Source: a virus. From it: DNA of 31,332 bases. Location of the stretch: positions 1-31,332 of IMG/VR virus record IMGVR_UViG_3300031222_000520, one strand, 5' to 3'. A program made the translations under genes and the position numbers. Positions 16,975 to 24,868 of this stretch are shown here, piece after piece. How positions within the stretch are numbered: the first letter of the stretch is position 1; each line of letters begins with the position of its first letter. The notes under the pieces are model-generated. The model worked only from the letters and a program-made list of their open reading frames with translations. It had not been told where the DNA came from and ran no database searches.

Positions 16975-17265
16975 ATGACACCACCCCGATCTGATCAGGG
17001 CTTCGTCCGCATGCCCGACGCCGAATTCGAGGCAATGCTGGCGCGGGCCGCCGAGAAAGGTGCCAAGCGCGCGCTCGCCGATGTCGGCCTCGATGGTGAA
17101 GAGGCGGCGCTCGATATCCGCGACCTACGATCCCTGCTCGACTGCATCCGGCTTGTGCGTCGCACCGCAATGCAGACCGCCGTCCGCATGATCACCACTG
17201 GCGTAATGCTGGCGCTACTTGCGGGCATCGCCATCAAACTCAAGATCTTCGGCGGCAGCCCATAG
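16975..17265 (+). CDS. DUF6127 family small membrane protein, possible holin
   Basis: A 96-residue protein with a helical, charged N-terminal part and one transmembrane helix near the C-terminus (about residues 72-90, MITTGVMLALLAGIAIKLKI). It resembles DUF6127 proteins found just before endolysin genes in alphaproteobacterial prophages. Position and a single hydrophobic helix make a holin or anti-holin role possible but unproven. GGAAGGAGG lies immediately upstream of ATG 16975, a very strong ribosome binding site. A terminator-like hairpin follows. Confidence 0.65.
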   Translation: MTPPRSDQGFVRMPDAEFEAMLARAAEKGAKRALADVGLDGEEAALDIRDLRSLLDCIRLVRRTAMQTAVRMITTGVMLALLAGIAIKLKIFGGSP

Positions 17266-17293
17266 CCGGGCTCAATCCCCAATCCATAAGCCC

Positions 17294-17322
17294 AACCGCA
17301 CCCGCCCATGTGGCGGTTTTTT
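17294..17322 (+). terminator. Intrinsic terminator between structural and lysis genes
   Basis: AACCGC (17294-17299) pairs with GCGGTT (17313-17318), or alternatively CCGCC (17302-17306) pairs with GGCGG (17312-17316) around a five-base loop. The stem runs into a TTTTTT tract (17317-17322). This is a standard Rho-independent layout and separates the tail operon from the lysis cassette, whose ribosome binding site follows. Confidence 0.65.
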
Positions 17323-17339
17323 CGTTTCTGGAGGACACC

Positions 17340-18014
17340 ATGACCACGACATTTTACGACCATTGGCGCGACGTGCCGGAAAGCACCTGGCGCTGGACCA
17401 CCTTTTCGCCCGCCGAAATCGCCTGCCGGGGCACCGGCAAGCTGCTGATCAACGAGCACGCGCTCGACAAGCTTCAGGCGCTGCGCGACCGTCTGGGGAA
17501 GCCGCTGATCGTCCGCTCCGCCTATCGGAGCCCGGAGCACAACCGCGCCGTCGGCGGCGCGACGCGTTCCAAGCACATGAACGGTGCGGCCTTTGACATC
17601 GCAATGTCGAACCATGACCCGGTCGTGTTCGAGGCGGCGGCGCGCTCGGTCGGTTTCCTCGGGTTTGGCTTCTATCCGCGCTCGGGGTTCATGCATGTCG
17701 ATCTTGGTCCAGCCCGCCAGTGGGGGGACCGTTTCGCGATCCGGGCGACGGCCTTCGGCGAGGACACGCCGCCCGCGCGCGAGGTTCTTGCTGAAAGCCG
17801 CACGATGAAAGGTGGCGGAGCGGCCGGGGTGGCGACGCTGGGCGCGGCGGGGGTCGAAGTCGCACAAAGCGTCCTGGCCGAGACCCAGTCCGCCGTCCTG
17901 CCACTGGTGCCATATCTCGACACGCTTCGTTGGGTGTTCATCGCCGTGGCGCTCGTTGGCATTGCGGTCACGATCTACGCCCGCCTCGATGATTGGAAGC
18001 GGGGGCAGCGATGA
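17340..18014 (+). CDS. Peptidase M15 endolysin with C-terminal membrane helix
   Basis: A 224-residue D-Ala-D-Ala carboxypeptidase-type (M15A) peptidase that cuts peptidoglycan for lysis. The zinc-site motifs are present: SPEHNRAVGGATRSKHMNG with His79, AFDI with Asp86, and MHVDLG with His119. After the catalytic domain (about 1-145) come an Ala/Gly-rich region and a transmembrane helix at about 196-214, followed by a basic tail. Endolysin may therefore stay membrane-anchored, or the helix may take over part of the holin role. ATG 17340 is chosen for the GGAGG six bases upstream; the longer frame begins inside the terminator hairpin. It overlaps the i-spanin gene as ATGA. Confidence 0.85.
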   Translation: MTTTFYDHWRDVPESTWRWTTFSPAEIACRGTGKLLINEHALDKLQALRDRLGKPLIVRSAYRSPEHNRAVGGATRSKHMNGAAFDIAMSNHDPVVFEAAARSVGFLGFGFYPRSGFMHVDLGPARQWGDRFAIRATAFGEDTPPAREVLAESRTMKGGGAAGVATLGAAGVEVAQSVLAETQSAVLPLVPYLDTLRWVFIAVALVGIAVTIYARLDDWKRGQR

Positions 18015-18268
18015 TCACCACCATTCTCGGCGGGACCACCGCCAACCCATGGGCGCGGGCCATTTTGCGCTACGGTGCCATCGCCGTCGCCATTGTCCTG
18101 TTCCTGCTGTCGATCCGCCGCTCCGGCGAGCGCGTTGGGCGGATCTCTGAACGTCTCGAAACCACGGAGAAAGTCAATGAAATCCAACGCCGGATGCTGG
18201 AGGCTACGGCTCGCCGTCCTCGCGATCGCGACGAGCTGGTTGACCGGCTGCGCGGCGGCGGGTTTTGA
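18011..18268 (+). CDS. i-spanin-like inner-membrane protein (Rz-like)
   Basis: An 85-residue protein with one N-terminal transmembrane helix (about residues 18-35, LRYGAIAVAIVLFLLSI) followed by a charged helical, probably coiled-coil, periplasmic part. This is the topology of an inner-membrane spanin subunit that fuses the two membranes at the last step of lysis. ATG 18011 overlaps the endolysin stop as ATGA. Its 3' third is overlapped in another frame by a lipoprotein gene, the classic Rz/Rz1 arrangement, which is the main support for this call. Confidence 0.7.
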   Translation: MITTILGGTTANPWARAILRYGAIAVAIVLFLLSIRRSGERVGRISERLETTEKVNEIQRRMLEATARRPRDRDELVDRLRGGGF

Positions 18269-18428
18269 GACCGGTGGCGTGGGCGCATGCCCGCCGATCG
18301 TGGAATACAGCAGGGAGCTGCAGGCGCAGGCGGCCGTGGAATTGGCGCTGCTGCCGGACGGATCGGCCGTTGTCGAGATGATGGGCGATTATGCGGTCAT
18401 GAGGGGTCAGGCGCGCTACTGCCAATGA
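18177..18428 (+). CDS. o-spanin-like outer-membrane lipoprotein (Rz1-like)
   Basis: An 83-residue lipoprotein starting inside the i-spanin gene in another frame (92-base overlap). A basic start and hydrophobic stretch lead to the lipobox LTGC with lipidated Cys25; the mature part contains ACPPIVEYSRELQ and ends YAVMRGQARYC. GGAGAA precedes ATG 18177. Two-component spanins consist of exactly such a pair. The stop is 13 bases from the stop of brxL on the other strand, with no clear terminator between them. Confidence 0.75.
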   Translation: MKSNAGCWRLRLAVLAIATSWLTGCAAAGFETGGVGACPPIVEYSRELQAQAAVELALLPDGSAVVEMMGDYAVMRGQARYCQ

Positions 18429-18441
18429 CGCGGCAAACCTA

Positions 18442-20538
18442 CTAGTCGGCAGTTTCAACCTTGTAGATATCGACCTTGGTCTCCAGGCATTTTCGGAGGC
18501 TTAGGTCACTTGCCCCAATCTCGAACCAACTTGCTGGCCGCTGGTAGAAATCAAGGCCTCGTCCAATCTTGATTACCCAACCGTTGTCCAGGCGGATTTC
18601 GCGGTCGTGCATATTTGGATTGAGCTTAACTTCAAGTACAACGTCTACTTCCAGCAAGCTTTGCTTCAAGTCTTCCAGCTTTTCATGAATTTCCGCGAGT
18701 TGGGTGTTGTCGTCATAACCTGTTATCAGATCGATCCTTTTTACCGTTCCTGACCTCAATACCGTTTCACAAAACCGAACAAAGTTTTGAATTTGGTGCT
18801 GAGGACGGATGTATGGATCCTCGATAATTACGGACTTCGCGCCGGTAAGATATGGACCAATTATTGACTCGTAACTGTGCCCTGTGTCCCCATACATGAT
18901 GGTAAAGTGTTGTTCTTGAACCTCCGGTATTATTGCCGCCGCCGCCCGCGGCGCTGACGGAGTTGGGCTGTTCAGAGCCTCTGGTGGACTGCCCGCCACC
19001 GCGACCACTGCTTCAGGCTGAACCGCTATCTCATCTGAAGCGCTTAACCTTCTCCGTGTTGGCTGTTGTGTCGCAGCTGCGTCTTTCGACTCAGGGCAGT
19101 ACACGACCACCTCTGTGCCGCCTGAATTAAAGTAAGACAGATTGATCAAGGCAAACTCATCGTCTGGTTTGCGCTTGTTCATCTGCTCCTTTACCCGGCG
19201 ACGGCATTCGGCCGCATACGCTACATACTCCTCGAACTCTTCATCACTCGGCGCGCCATCCGGATGAAGTATTTTTAAGAACGCCGCTACAGTTTTTTTG
19301 ATACCCTTCTCGTCGCGCCCGTCAACAGCTTTCCCAAGGCGAATGCGTCGATTCACCTCTTCATATCTATTCGTATGTTTGAATTGATAGTGAAATGCTT
19401 CAGCGAGGTAGTCAGTGATAAATCCATACCTGCTGGTTAAGAATGAACTGCTGTTTTTAGGAAATTCCCAGCCGGGAATATACGCGGCAAACCGGTCCAT
19501 TATCGCAAGATCAAGTTCTGGCGGCAGCGGCTGAAAGAGGTCATATTCTGTTGAGTTGACGACCTGGCTCACCGAGAGGTCGATGTTGCCGACAAAACTT
19601 AGACTGGCATCCGCAATGACTTCCGCGCCACGTGAAAACCGTCCATTCGCCATGAAATCCTTCATGATTTGGATCGTATCCGGATCACGGACCTTGATCC
19701 CCCCAACTTCGTCAAATGCCACGGTGTCCCAGTAGCCAACCAAGCCAACCTTACGACGAGCGTTGTTATAGAAGAGCGTCGCTTTTGTTACCTGACCGCC
19801 AGATATGAGCGTTGCGTAGGGCGAGAATTCACTGAAGAAATAAGACTTTCCGGTTCCGCGAGGGCCCAGCTCGATATAGTTATAGTTGGGCTCTACAAGG
19901 GGGGCCAACCGAGCGACAAAGTGCATTTGGACTCTTTGAGAAAGCTTGGACGGTTCCAAGCCAACCGATCTCATAATGACGTTGAGCCAATCATCTCGGG
20001 TGAACGCGCTTCGGCCATCTGCGTACTGCTGGAAGTCAAAGCGTGAAAGCTGAATCGGGCGCAGATCTTCAATGTAGAACGCGTAATCATCTTCCTCAAT
20101 GTCGTTATGTGAAAGCGTAACCTCGGCCCAAATTCCACCCTCGAGCAGCCGTTCATTATCCCGATAGAATTTTTCGCCAATCGCAATACGCTGAGAATTG
20201 AAGTTCTCCAGTGAAGCCCAGTGCCTTTTTTCCTTTTCAACGTAACGGACATGAACTTTGTCAATAAAACGATGTTTGCCTTTGGTTGCGACCTTCGACT
20301 GAGCTGCATTGGCTTCGTCAGGCCTTACGTAATTGTCCTGAAGCGTTGCAAGCACGGCTTCCATACCTGCGTCCATTTCTGCTTGGTCGTCGCTTGCGCA
20401 GTAGCGCGCCAAGAGAAACTCAAGCACGAATGTCGGTACGTTTGTGCCCTTCTTTATCCGATGAAGTAGATCTTTTCGAACAACCTTGCCATCGAAGGTT
20501 GACGTCAGGTGCTGGTCCAGTTCATCCATATCGTTCAT
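18442..20538 (-). CDS. brxL: BREX protein BrxL (AAA+) with C-terminal MITD1-like PLD-fold domain
   Basis: A 698-residue protein, last gene of the BREX operon. The N-terminal region (1-200, beginning DELDQHLTSTFDGKVVRKDL) and the AAA+ domain match BrxL: Walker A GPRGTGKS at 225-232, Walker B VAFDE at 273-277, then SFVGNIDLS. BrxL of type I BREX is a Lon-related DNA-binding AAA+ factor needed for phage restriction. I see no Lon protease Ser-Lys motif. After a disordered linker (about 485-540), residues 545-693 strongly resemble the phospholipase-D-like C-terminal domain of eukaryotic MITD1: EDPYIR (573-578), NFVRFCE, HDREIR (644-649), NGWVIKIGRGLD (652-663). The start overlaps the pglZ stop as ATGA. 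Confidence 0.9.
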   Translation of the reverse strand: MNDMDELDQHLTSTFDGKVVRKDLLHRIKKGTNVPTFVLEFLLARYCASDDQAEMDAGMEAVLATLQDNYVRPDEANAAQSKVATKGKHRFIDKVHVRYVEKEKRHWASLENFNSQRIAIGEKFYRDNERLLEGGIWAEVTLSHNDIEEDDYAFYIEDLRPIQLSRFDFQQYADGRSAFTRDDWLNVIMRSVGLEPSKLSQRVQMHFVARLAPLVEPNYNYIELGPRGTGKSYFFSEFSPYATLISGGQVTKATLFYNNARRKVGLVGYWDTVAFDEVGGIKVRDPDTIQIMKDFMANGRFSRGAEVIADASLSFVGNIDLSVSQVVNSTEYDLFQPLPPELDLAIMDRFAAYIPGWEFPKNSSSFLTSRYGFITDYLAEAFHYQFKHTNRYEEVNRRIRLGKAVDGRDEKGIKKTVAAFLKILHPDGAPSDEEFEEYVAYAAECRRRVKEQMNKRKPDDEFALINLSYFNSGGTEVVVYCPESKDAAATQQPTRRRLSASDEIAVQPEAVVAVAGSPPEALNSPTPSAPRAAAAIIPEVQEQHFTIMYGDTGHSYESIIGPYLTGAKSVIIEDPYIRPQHQIQNFVRFCETVLRSGTVKRIDLITGYDDNTQLAEIHEKLEDLKQSLLEVDVVLEVKLNPNMHDREIRLDNGWVIKIGRGLDFYQRPASWFEIGASDLSLRKCLETKVDIYKVETAD

Positions 20539-23063
20539 ACGGTATAATCCGTCTCAAGATTCAGCGCGCTTAGGCTCGCTAGAGTTGTTGGGTTCAGGGC
20601 CTTTATCGAGAATTTTCCCTCAAAGTCGGGATCCATTCGCAGCGCGATCTGCTTGCGCTGGCCCGGCGTCAACGTGATTGTCCGTGTTGCGGGGTTTACA
20701 TCACCACCTGCTCGCGGCTCACCAACCACATTCCCCTTTCCGTCCTGGGCTTCGATATGGACCTCGACACTTTCCTCTTGAGAAAACATGTCGTCAGAAA
20801 CCAATGCAATTTCCACTACTGGAACTCGTGTCGTAATTCGTTTCGCTCCGTTTTTGTAGCTGAGTTCGACACTCATTTTGGCGGCGCTCGAGTGCTCTTC
20901 ATTATCGAGGCGGGCAATGATCACAGGTACAACTGCCTCCGCCAAGGAAGCTCCGCCGTGGAAGTAAAGATGTCCAGCTCTGTAGGGAGCCATGCTCTTG
21001 GGGAGCGCGACCTGCGCAAAGCTGCCTCGAATACCAAGCTTCTGAGAGTTTAAAACAACACTGTGAGAGTCGCTGTTTCCATTTCCAAGCAGGGCCCTGT
21101 CATGCGCATTTATCGGCCAATTGCCTTGTGGCTTGGTGCAAACGTCACCGGCTGCAGCGTGACCGTTTAGAAAAAATCCATGATCGGTGACAATCACGGC
21201 CTCTTTGAACCCCATTCCACGCAACTTGTGCAGGGCGACACGAATGAGTTTCAAAGTGCTTGGTATCAAGCCGAGCGTGGTCTCAGGATTGCTTTCGAGC
21301 TGACTGTCGATCTCTGTCGATCGCAGCAACAGGAGATCAACGGTAGGCGTGATCTTTGGCTTTCCCCGAACAAAGTCGCTCAGAGGCATCTCTTGGAACC
21401 GATCACCGAGTTTCTTTCGAAGCACATCCATTCTCTGGGTGACGTTCCCAACCTTGGCAGTGCCAAGTTTTGGGGCCAGCGCGTCGCCTTCAATCTCGAG
21501 CGACAACTGTGTGCGGGCACCAGGAAGAAGGCTAGCCATACCGACAAGGGTTATCGTCGGCAATTGGGCATAGGCAGCTTGCAGCTCGACCGGCCCGTCT
21601 TCAGACAGCTGCTTTTCAAGTGTTACGCCGAGCTCATACCTCAGCGCGTCGACCATGAGGTAAGCAACTCTTCGTCCATTTTCTTTCAGTCGATCGGCCA
21701 GAAGTCGGTCATAGACGTCTGCATTGGCCAATCTGCCTTCTGGAGGCCAACCCACACCCTCAATGTGCTTAATGAAAATTGCTTGGACTTTTTCCGCCAG
21801 GCGACGATACCGGGACCGGGCCTGATCAATTACCTCGTGCATCATGCCGTGAGGGCCGAGAAAGTCACCAACCGCCTGCTCAAATTCGCGTTGAAGGCGG
21901 TCCACTTCTCGCAGGCTTCCAAGATAGAAATCCAGCAAATCTGCCTGGGATCGGGCGTGTTCCGGGAGCTGGCGTTCGTTGTCGTCGCAGCATTCGATGA
22001 GCGCTAGGCCAGTGCGGATCAATTCCCACTGCGCCTGGCTTTCACCTTTGCCGAGCCAGACGGAATTCTTGTGGCGGCTGATGATGCGGCGGGTCGTGTC
22101 AGTTTCGTTGGTCGAGATGCCCTTGATCGCCGCTTTGAGGAAGGTGCGCTCCTCGAAAGGGAACGTATCGCGATCGCCAAGATCATCGATGTTGCGGCAC
22201 TGCTCCGGTAGGGAGAGTTCAACCTCAATTGCCTCAGCGCGTTCAATGTAGATGTCCCGAGTTGCCGGATTGGTGCGAAGACGATCGCACACATCCTCGA
22301 CGATCGGCTTTGCTTCGATCGGTGAGTGAGGAACGCCGTCGAGAGACTCAGGCAAGGGAACCGGCAGATCAAAGACGAACTCGCTGAAGAGAACAAACCG
22401 CCAGAGTTCGTTGGCGATGAAACTCCAGGTCCGGCCGCTCGTCTTGACGCTCATACCCAAGGTCGCGCGCAGGAATTCTCGGGCTTCGTCGCTCCAGCCT
22501 TCTTGCGACTTGAGGGCGTCGGCTTGCTTGGCAGTCGGTGCCAAGAGTGCGGTCAGGATTTCGCGTCCTGACTCGACCCTCAGTGCGGCCCTCAGCTGTG
22601 GCCAGCTGGCACCACCGCCTATAGCATCAATCACAGGGAAGGACGGGCCATTGGGCGACCCTGCGAAGATTCGGCGTATTTCCGTTGCATGATCTGGCTG
22701 CGCGCGCAGGCATAGGCTCAGATAGTCGTCCCCATCGTCCTGGGGAAAGACCGCTCCGCTTTGCGCATAAATTGAGAAGGGGTCAGCCTGTTTTTCTTCA
22801 TCGGTTTCCGTACGTCTCTGCGGTACGTAGACCACCAGTGCATCAATCTCACGCTTCGCCTTGCCGACTTCGCGCAGTGCCATGATCGCTTCCTGGCGGC
22901 TCTCGATGCTGCTTTCAGAGGCGTCAATTACACGGATGCGGTCATCGCCAAGTCCCAAACACAGATCGTGGTACCGGTGATCGGGGTCATAGACGACCAT
23001 GCAGCCCGCTTGCAGAAGGCGGGGGCGCAAAACGGTGTCGCGGATGAAGGTGGCAATACTCAT
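20535..23063 (-). CDS. pglZ: BREX phosphatase-like protein PglZ
   Basis: An 842-residue PglZ protein, a core BREX component with an alkaline-phosphatase-superfamily domain. The metal-site motifs are visible: VDALRYE at 471-477 after a hydrophobic strand, and VIVTDHGFFLNG (TDHGF at 626-630). A Thr in LPTITLVGMASLLPG (about 501-515) is the likely nucleophile. The N-terminal 450 residues are the helical PglZ-specific region, and the last 120 are a beta-rich C-terminal domain (VPVVEIALVSDD and LTPGQRKQIALRMDPDFEG). It begins inside the stop of the nuclease gene (ATGA) and ends inside the brxL start. Its precise activity in BREX is not settled. Confidence 0.93.
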   Translation of the reverse strand: MSIATFIRDTVLRPRLLQAGCMVVYDPDHRYHDLCLGLGDDRIRVIDASESSIESRQEAIMALREVGKAKREIDALVVYVPQRRTETDEEKQADPFSIYAQSGAVFPQDDGDDYLSLCLRAQPDHATEIRRIFAGSPNGPSFPVIDAIGGGASWPQLRAALRVESGREILTALLAPTAKQADALKSQEGWSDEAREFLRATLGMSVKTSGRTWSFIANELWRFVLFSEFVFDLPVPLPESLDGVPHSPIEAKPIVEDVCDRLRTNPATRDIYIERAEAIEVELSLPEQCRNIDDLGDRDTFPFEERTFLKAAIKGISTNETDTTRRIISRHKNSVWLGKGESQAQWELIRTGLALIECCDDNERQLPEHARSQADLLDFYLGSLREVDRLQREFEQAVGDFLGPHGMMHEVIDQARSRYRRLAEKVQAIFIKHIEGVGWPPEGRLANADVYDRLLADRLKENGRRVAYLMVDALRYELGVTLEKQLSEDGPVELQAAYAQLPTITLVGMASLLPGARTQLSLEIEGDALAPKLGTAKVGNVTQRMDVLRKKLGDRFQEMPLSDFVRGKPKITPTVDLLLLRSTEIDSQLESNPETTLGLIPSTLKLIRVALHKLRGMGFKEAVIVTDHGFFLNGHAAAGDVCTKPQGNWPINAHDRALLGNGNSDSHSVVLNSQKLGIRGSFAQVALPKSMAPYRAGHLYFHGGASLAEAVVPVIIARLDNEEHSSAAKMSVELSYKNGAKRITTRVPVVEIALVSDDMFSQEESVEVHIEAQDGKGNVVGEPRAGGDVNPATRTITLTPGQRKQIALRMDPDFEGKFSIKALNPTTLASLSALNLETDYTV

Positions 23064-24868
23064 GCGTTTTCCCTTAGGCCGAGAATTGACTTGACCTCTT
23101 TGACTAAAACTTCTGAACGCTGTGAGATCGCTTCTTCAGTCCACTCAGACCTTTGAGCAAGAAAGGCATTCAAATACAGGCCGTTCCGGTATCCGATGAA
23201 GTCGCCAGATTCGTTTTTTCTGTCGCGTTTTCTTGAATATTCCATCGTGCCAAGTTTCGAATTGTATCCGCTAAGGGTGAGATTTCCGAGGTTATGTGCA
23301 CAGCGTTGTCTTATCGCGTAGGATGTATCTTTCCCGTTTGCCTCGAGCATCGTGACCCAGCCAGCTGCAAGATTTTCGGTCTTTGGCAATATATGTTCTA
23401 CCGTAAACACTGGCCGCCCGTGGGAGTCTTGGGCCCAAAGATCGCGTTTCGTTTCTTTGGTCTGGTGGGTTTCTTCGAGCTTGCAGAGCATGAAGCGAGT
23501 TGCTTCATAGTTTTCGAGATACACGTCCCCTAGTAGTCGAGCATCACAGATTTCCTCTGACGGTGCCCTTTGGAGGAGCCACGCCCGCGTTCGTTCAATA
23601 AAATCAGATAATCCATTGAACTTGCCACTGCGCAGATCGACTAGAAGGTCGTTGACCAACTCCATAAACATGGGATCGAGATCACGCGTCGCCGGTGTGT
23701 CTGTCAAATTTCTCCAAAAGAACCAGCGAGTTAAATACGCTGCTGTCTGCTGGAGAGCATGCCCCTCATCCCATTCCTGGCTTTTCGCGACCTGACTGAC
23801 CCACACAAGGAAAGCGTAGGCGGGCGCGGCTCCCAGACGGTGGAGATCTTGAAGTGCCAAGCTAGTGGCATCCCCCCATTTTTCCTTGGCATCGACTGGA
23901 TTGATCAACGCAGAATAGGTTTTTGCCTTGTCCTGGAGCTGTTGGAACACCCAGACCGGACGCCTGCGCAAGAGAGTGTCGTAAATAGTAATCAAGTTGG
24001 AGCGCGTCGCCCTTGAGCATCCTTTCACTTCAACCGACTTGAGGTATTTGAACATGTTGTAGAGGTGTCGAAGGAAGCGTTCCTGCACCGCAGGTTCTGG
24101 CAGAAGGCCGATCAAATCCTTCCACTCCTCGAACGCTCGATCGATGCCGTATTCTTCGCGCTTGTCGAGCTCGGCCAAGAGGTTGTTCTTGATGATATCA
24201 ATCGCGGAAAGCGGAATGCCGCGATTATTTATGGTCTCGAATAGAACGAATGCGTCAGAATGGCTTGGGACCTCAATTTTTACGAGGATCGCGGCCTTGA
24301 GCTTATCCAGAAGGGCGACGGTTTGGTCGTCGCTAAGAGCTTCGAGGCGGTCCGTGAAATAGGCATAGGCCTTAGCAATGCGCCGATTGCCGAAGTTCTT
24401 CAGGCCCTTGGGCGCGGATACCTGCTGGGGAAACAGATCGCTGAGGATCCGTTGAAAGTCGGCCTTGTTCTGGGCCTGTTCACTGGGCTCGAAGCGCCAC
24501 GTCTTCGTTCCCTTGAGGAAGATTCGGTTCTTAAGGTTCACCAACTCAACCGTCAGATCGTCATCAGGATTGGGATGGGTCTTAAGCTTACTATAGAGCG
24601 CACAAAACAGCAGGCTGATGGTCGTGAACCGCTGTTGTCCATCGATCAGCTCCAACCTATTGCCCGCCATCGAGTCTTTTTGGCTATTCACGCAAATAAT
24701 CGAGCCGAGGAAATGGCCACTTGGCGAATCCTCGAGGTCATTGAACAGGGCTTCCCAATTGTCGCGCCGCCAAACGTACTCGCGTTGATACTTCGGAATG
24801 AAGAAGCTGTGGGGTAAGTCTGGATTAAAATAGTGACTGATAGGGTCGTCTTTAACGCTGCTGATCAT
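23060..24868 (-). CDS. DUF262-DUF1524 nuclease (GmrSD / BrxU-like) inside the BREX operon
   Basis: A 602-residue protein. The N-terminal DUF262 (ParB-like NTPase) domain shows IPKYQREYVWRRDNWEALFNDL and the ELIDGQQRFTTISLL block with the DGQQR motif. The C-terminal DUF1524 HNH-type nuclease domain shows VEHILPK (His492) and HNLGNLTLSGYNSKL (about 525-539). This is the architecture of type IV restriction enzymes GmrSD and BrxU, which cut DNA carrying modified bases in a nucleotide-dependent way. ATG 24868 (MISSVKDD) is chosen because it overlaps the previous stop as ATGA and because sequence upstream in this frame is only the shadow of pglX. It lies between pglX and pglZ, cotranslated with both. 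Confidence 0.87.
   Translation of the reverse strand: MISSVKDDPISHYFNPDLPHSFFIPKYQREYVWRRDNWEALFNDLEDSPSGHFLGSIICVNSQKDSMAGNRLELIDGQQRFTTISLLFCALYSKLKTHPNPDDDLTVELVNLKNRIFLKGTKTWRFEPSEQAQNKADFQRILSDLFPQQVSAPKGLKNFGNRRIAKAYAYFTDRLEALSDDQTVALLDKLKAAILVKIEVPSHSDAFVLFETINNRGIPLSAIDIIKNNLLAELDKREEYGIDRAFEEWKDLIGLLPEPAVQERFLRHLYNMFKYLKSVEVKGCSRATRSNLITIYDTLLRRRPVWVFQQLQDKAKTYSALINPVDAKEKWGDATSLALQDLHRLGAAPAYAFLVWVSQVAKSQEWDEGHALQQTAAYLTRWFFWRNLTDTPATRDLDPMFMELVNDLLVDLRSGKFNGLSDFIERTRAWLLQRAPSEEICDARLLGDVYLENYEATRFMLCKLEETHQTKETKRDLWAQDSHGRPVFTVEHILPKTENLAAGWVTMLEANGKDTSYAIRQRCAHNLGNLTLSGYNSKLGTMEYSRKRDRKNESGDFIGYRNGLYLNAFLAQRSEWTEEAISQRSEVLVKEVKSILGLRENA

Noticed and set aside
126-18428. Calling the whole left block a gene transfer agent cluster
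   Set aside because: Only the tail-tip genes match GTA order. The protease-capsid fusion, DUF2190, DUF6441, DUF2793 genes and the spanin cassette indicate a siphovirus-like prophage.
21180-22007. A 275-codon + strand frame opposite pglZ
   Set aside because: Antisense to the conserved metal-binding part of PglZ; no independent support.
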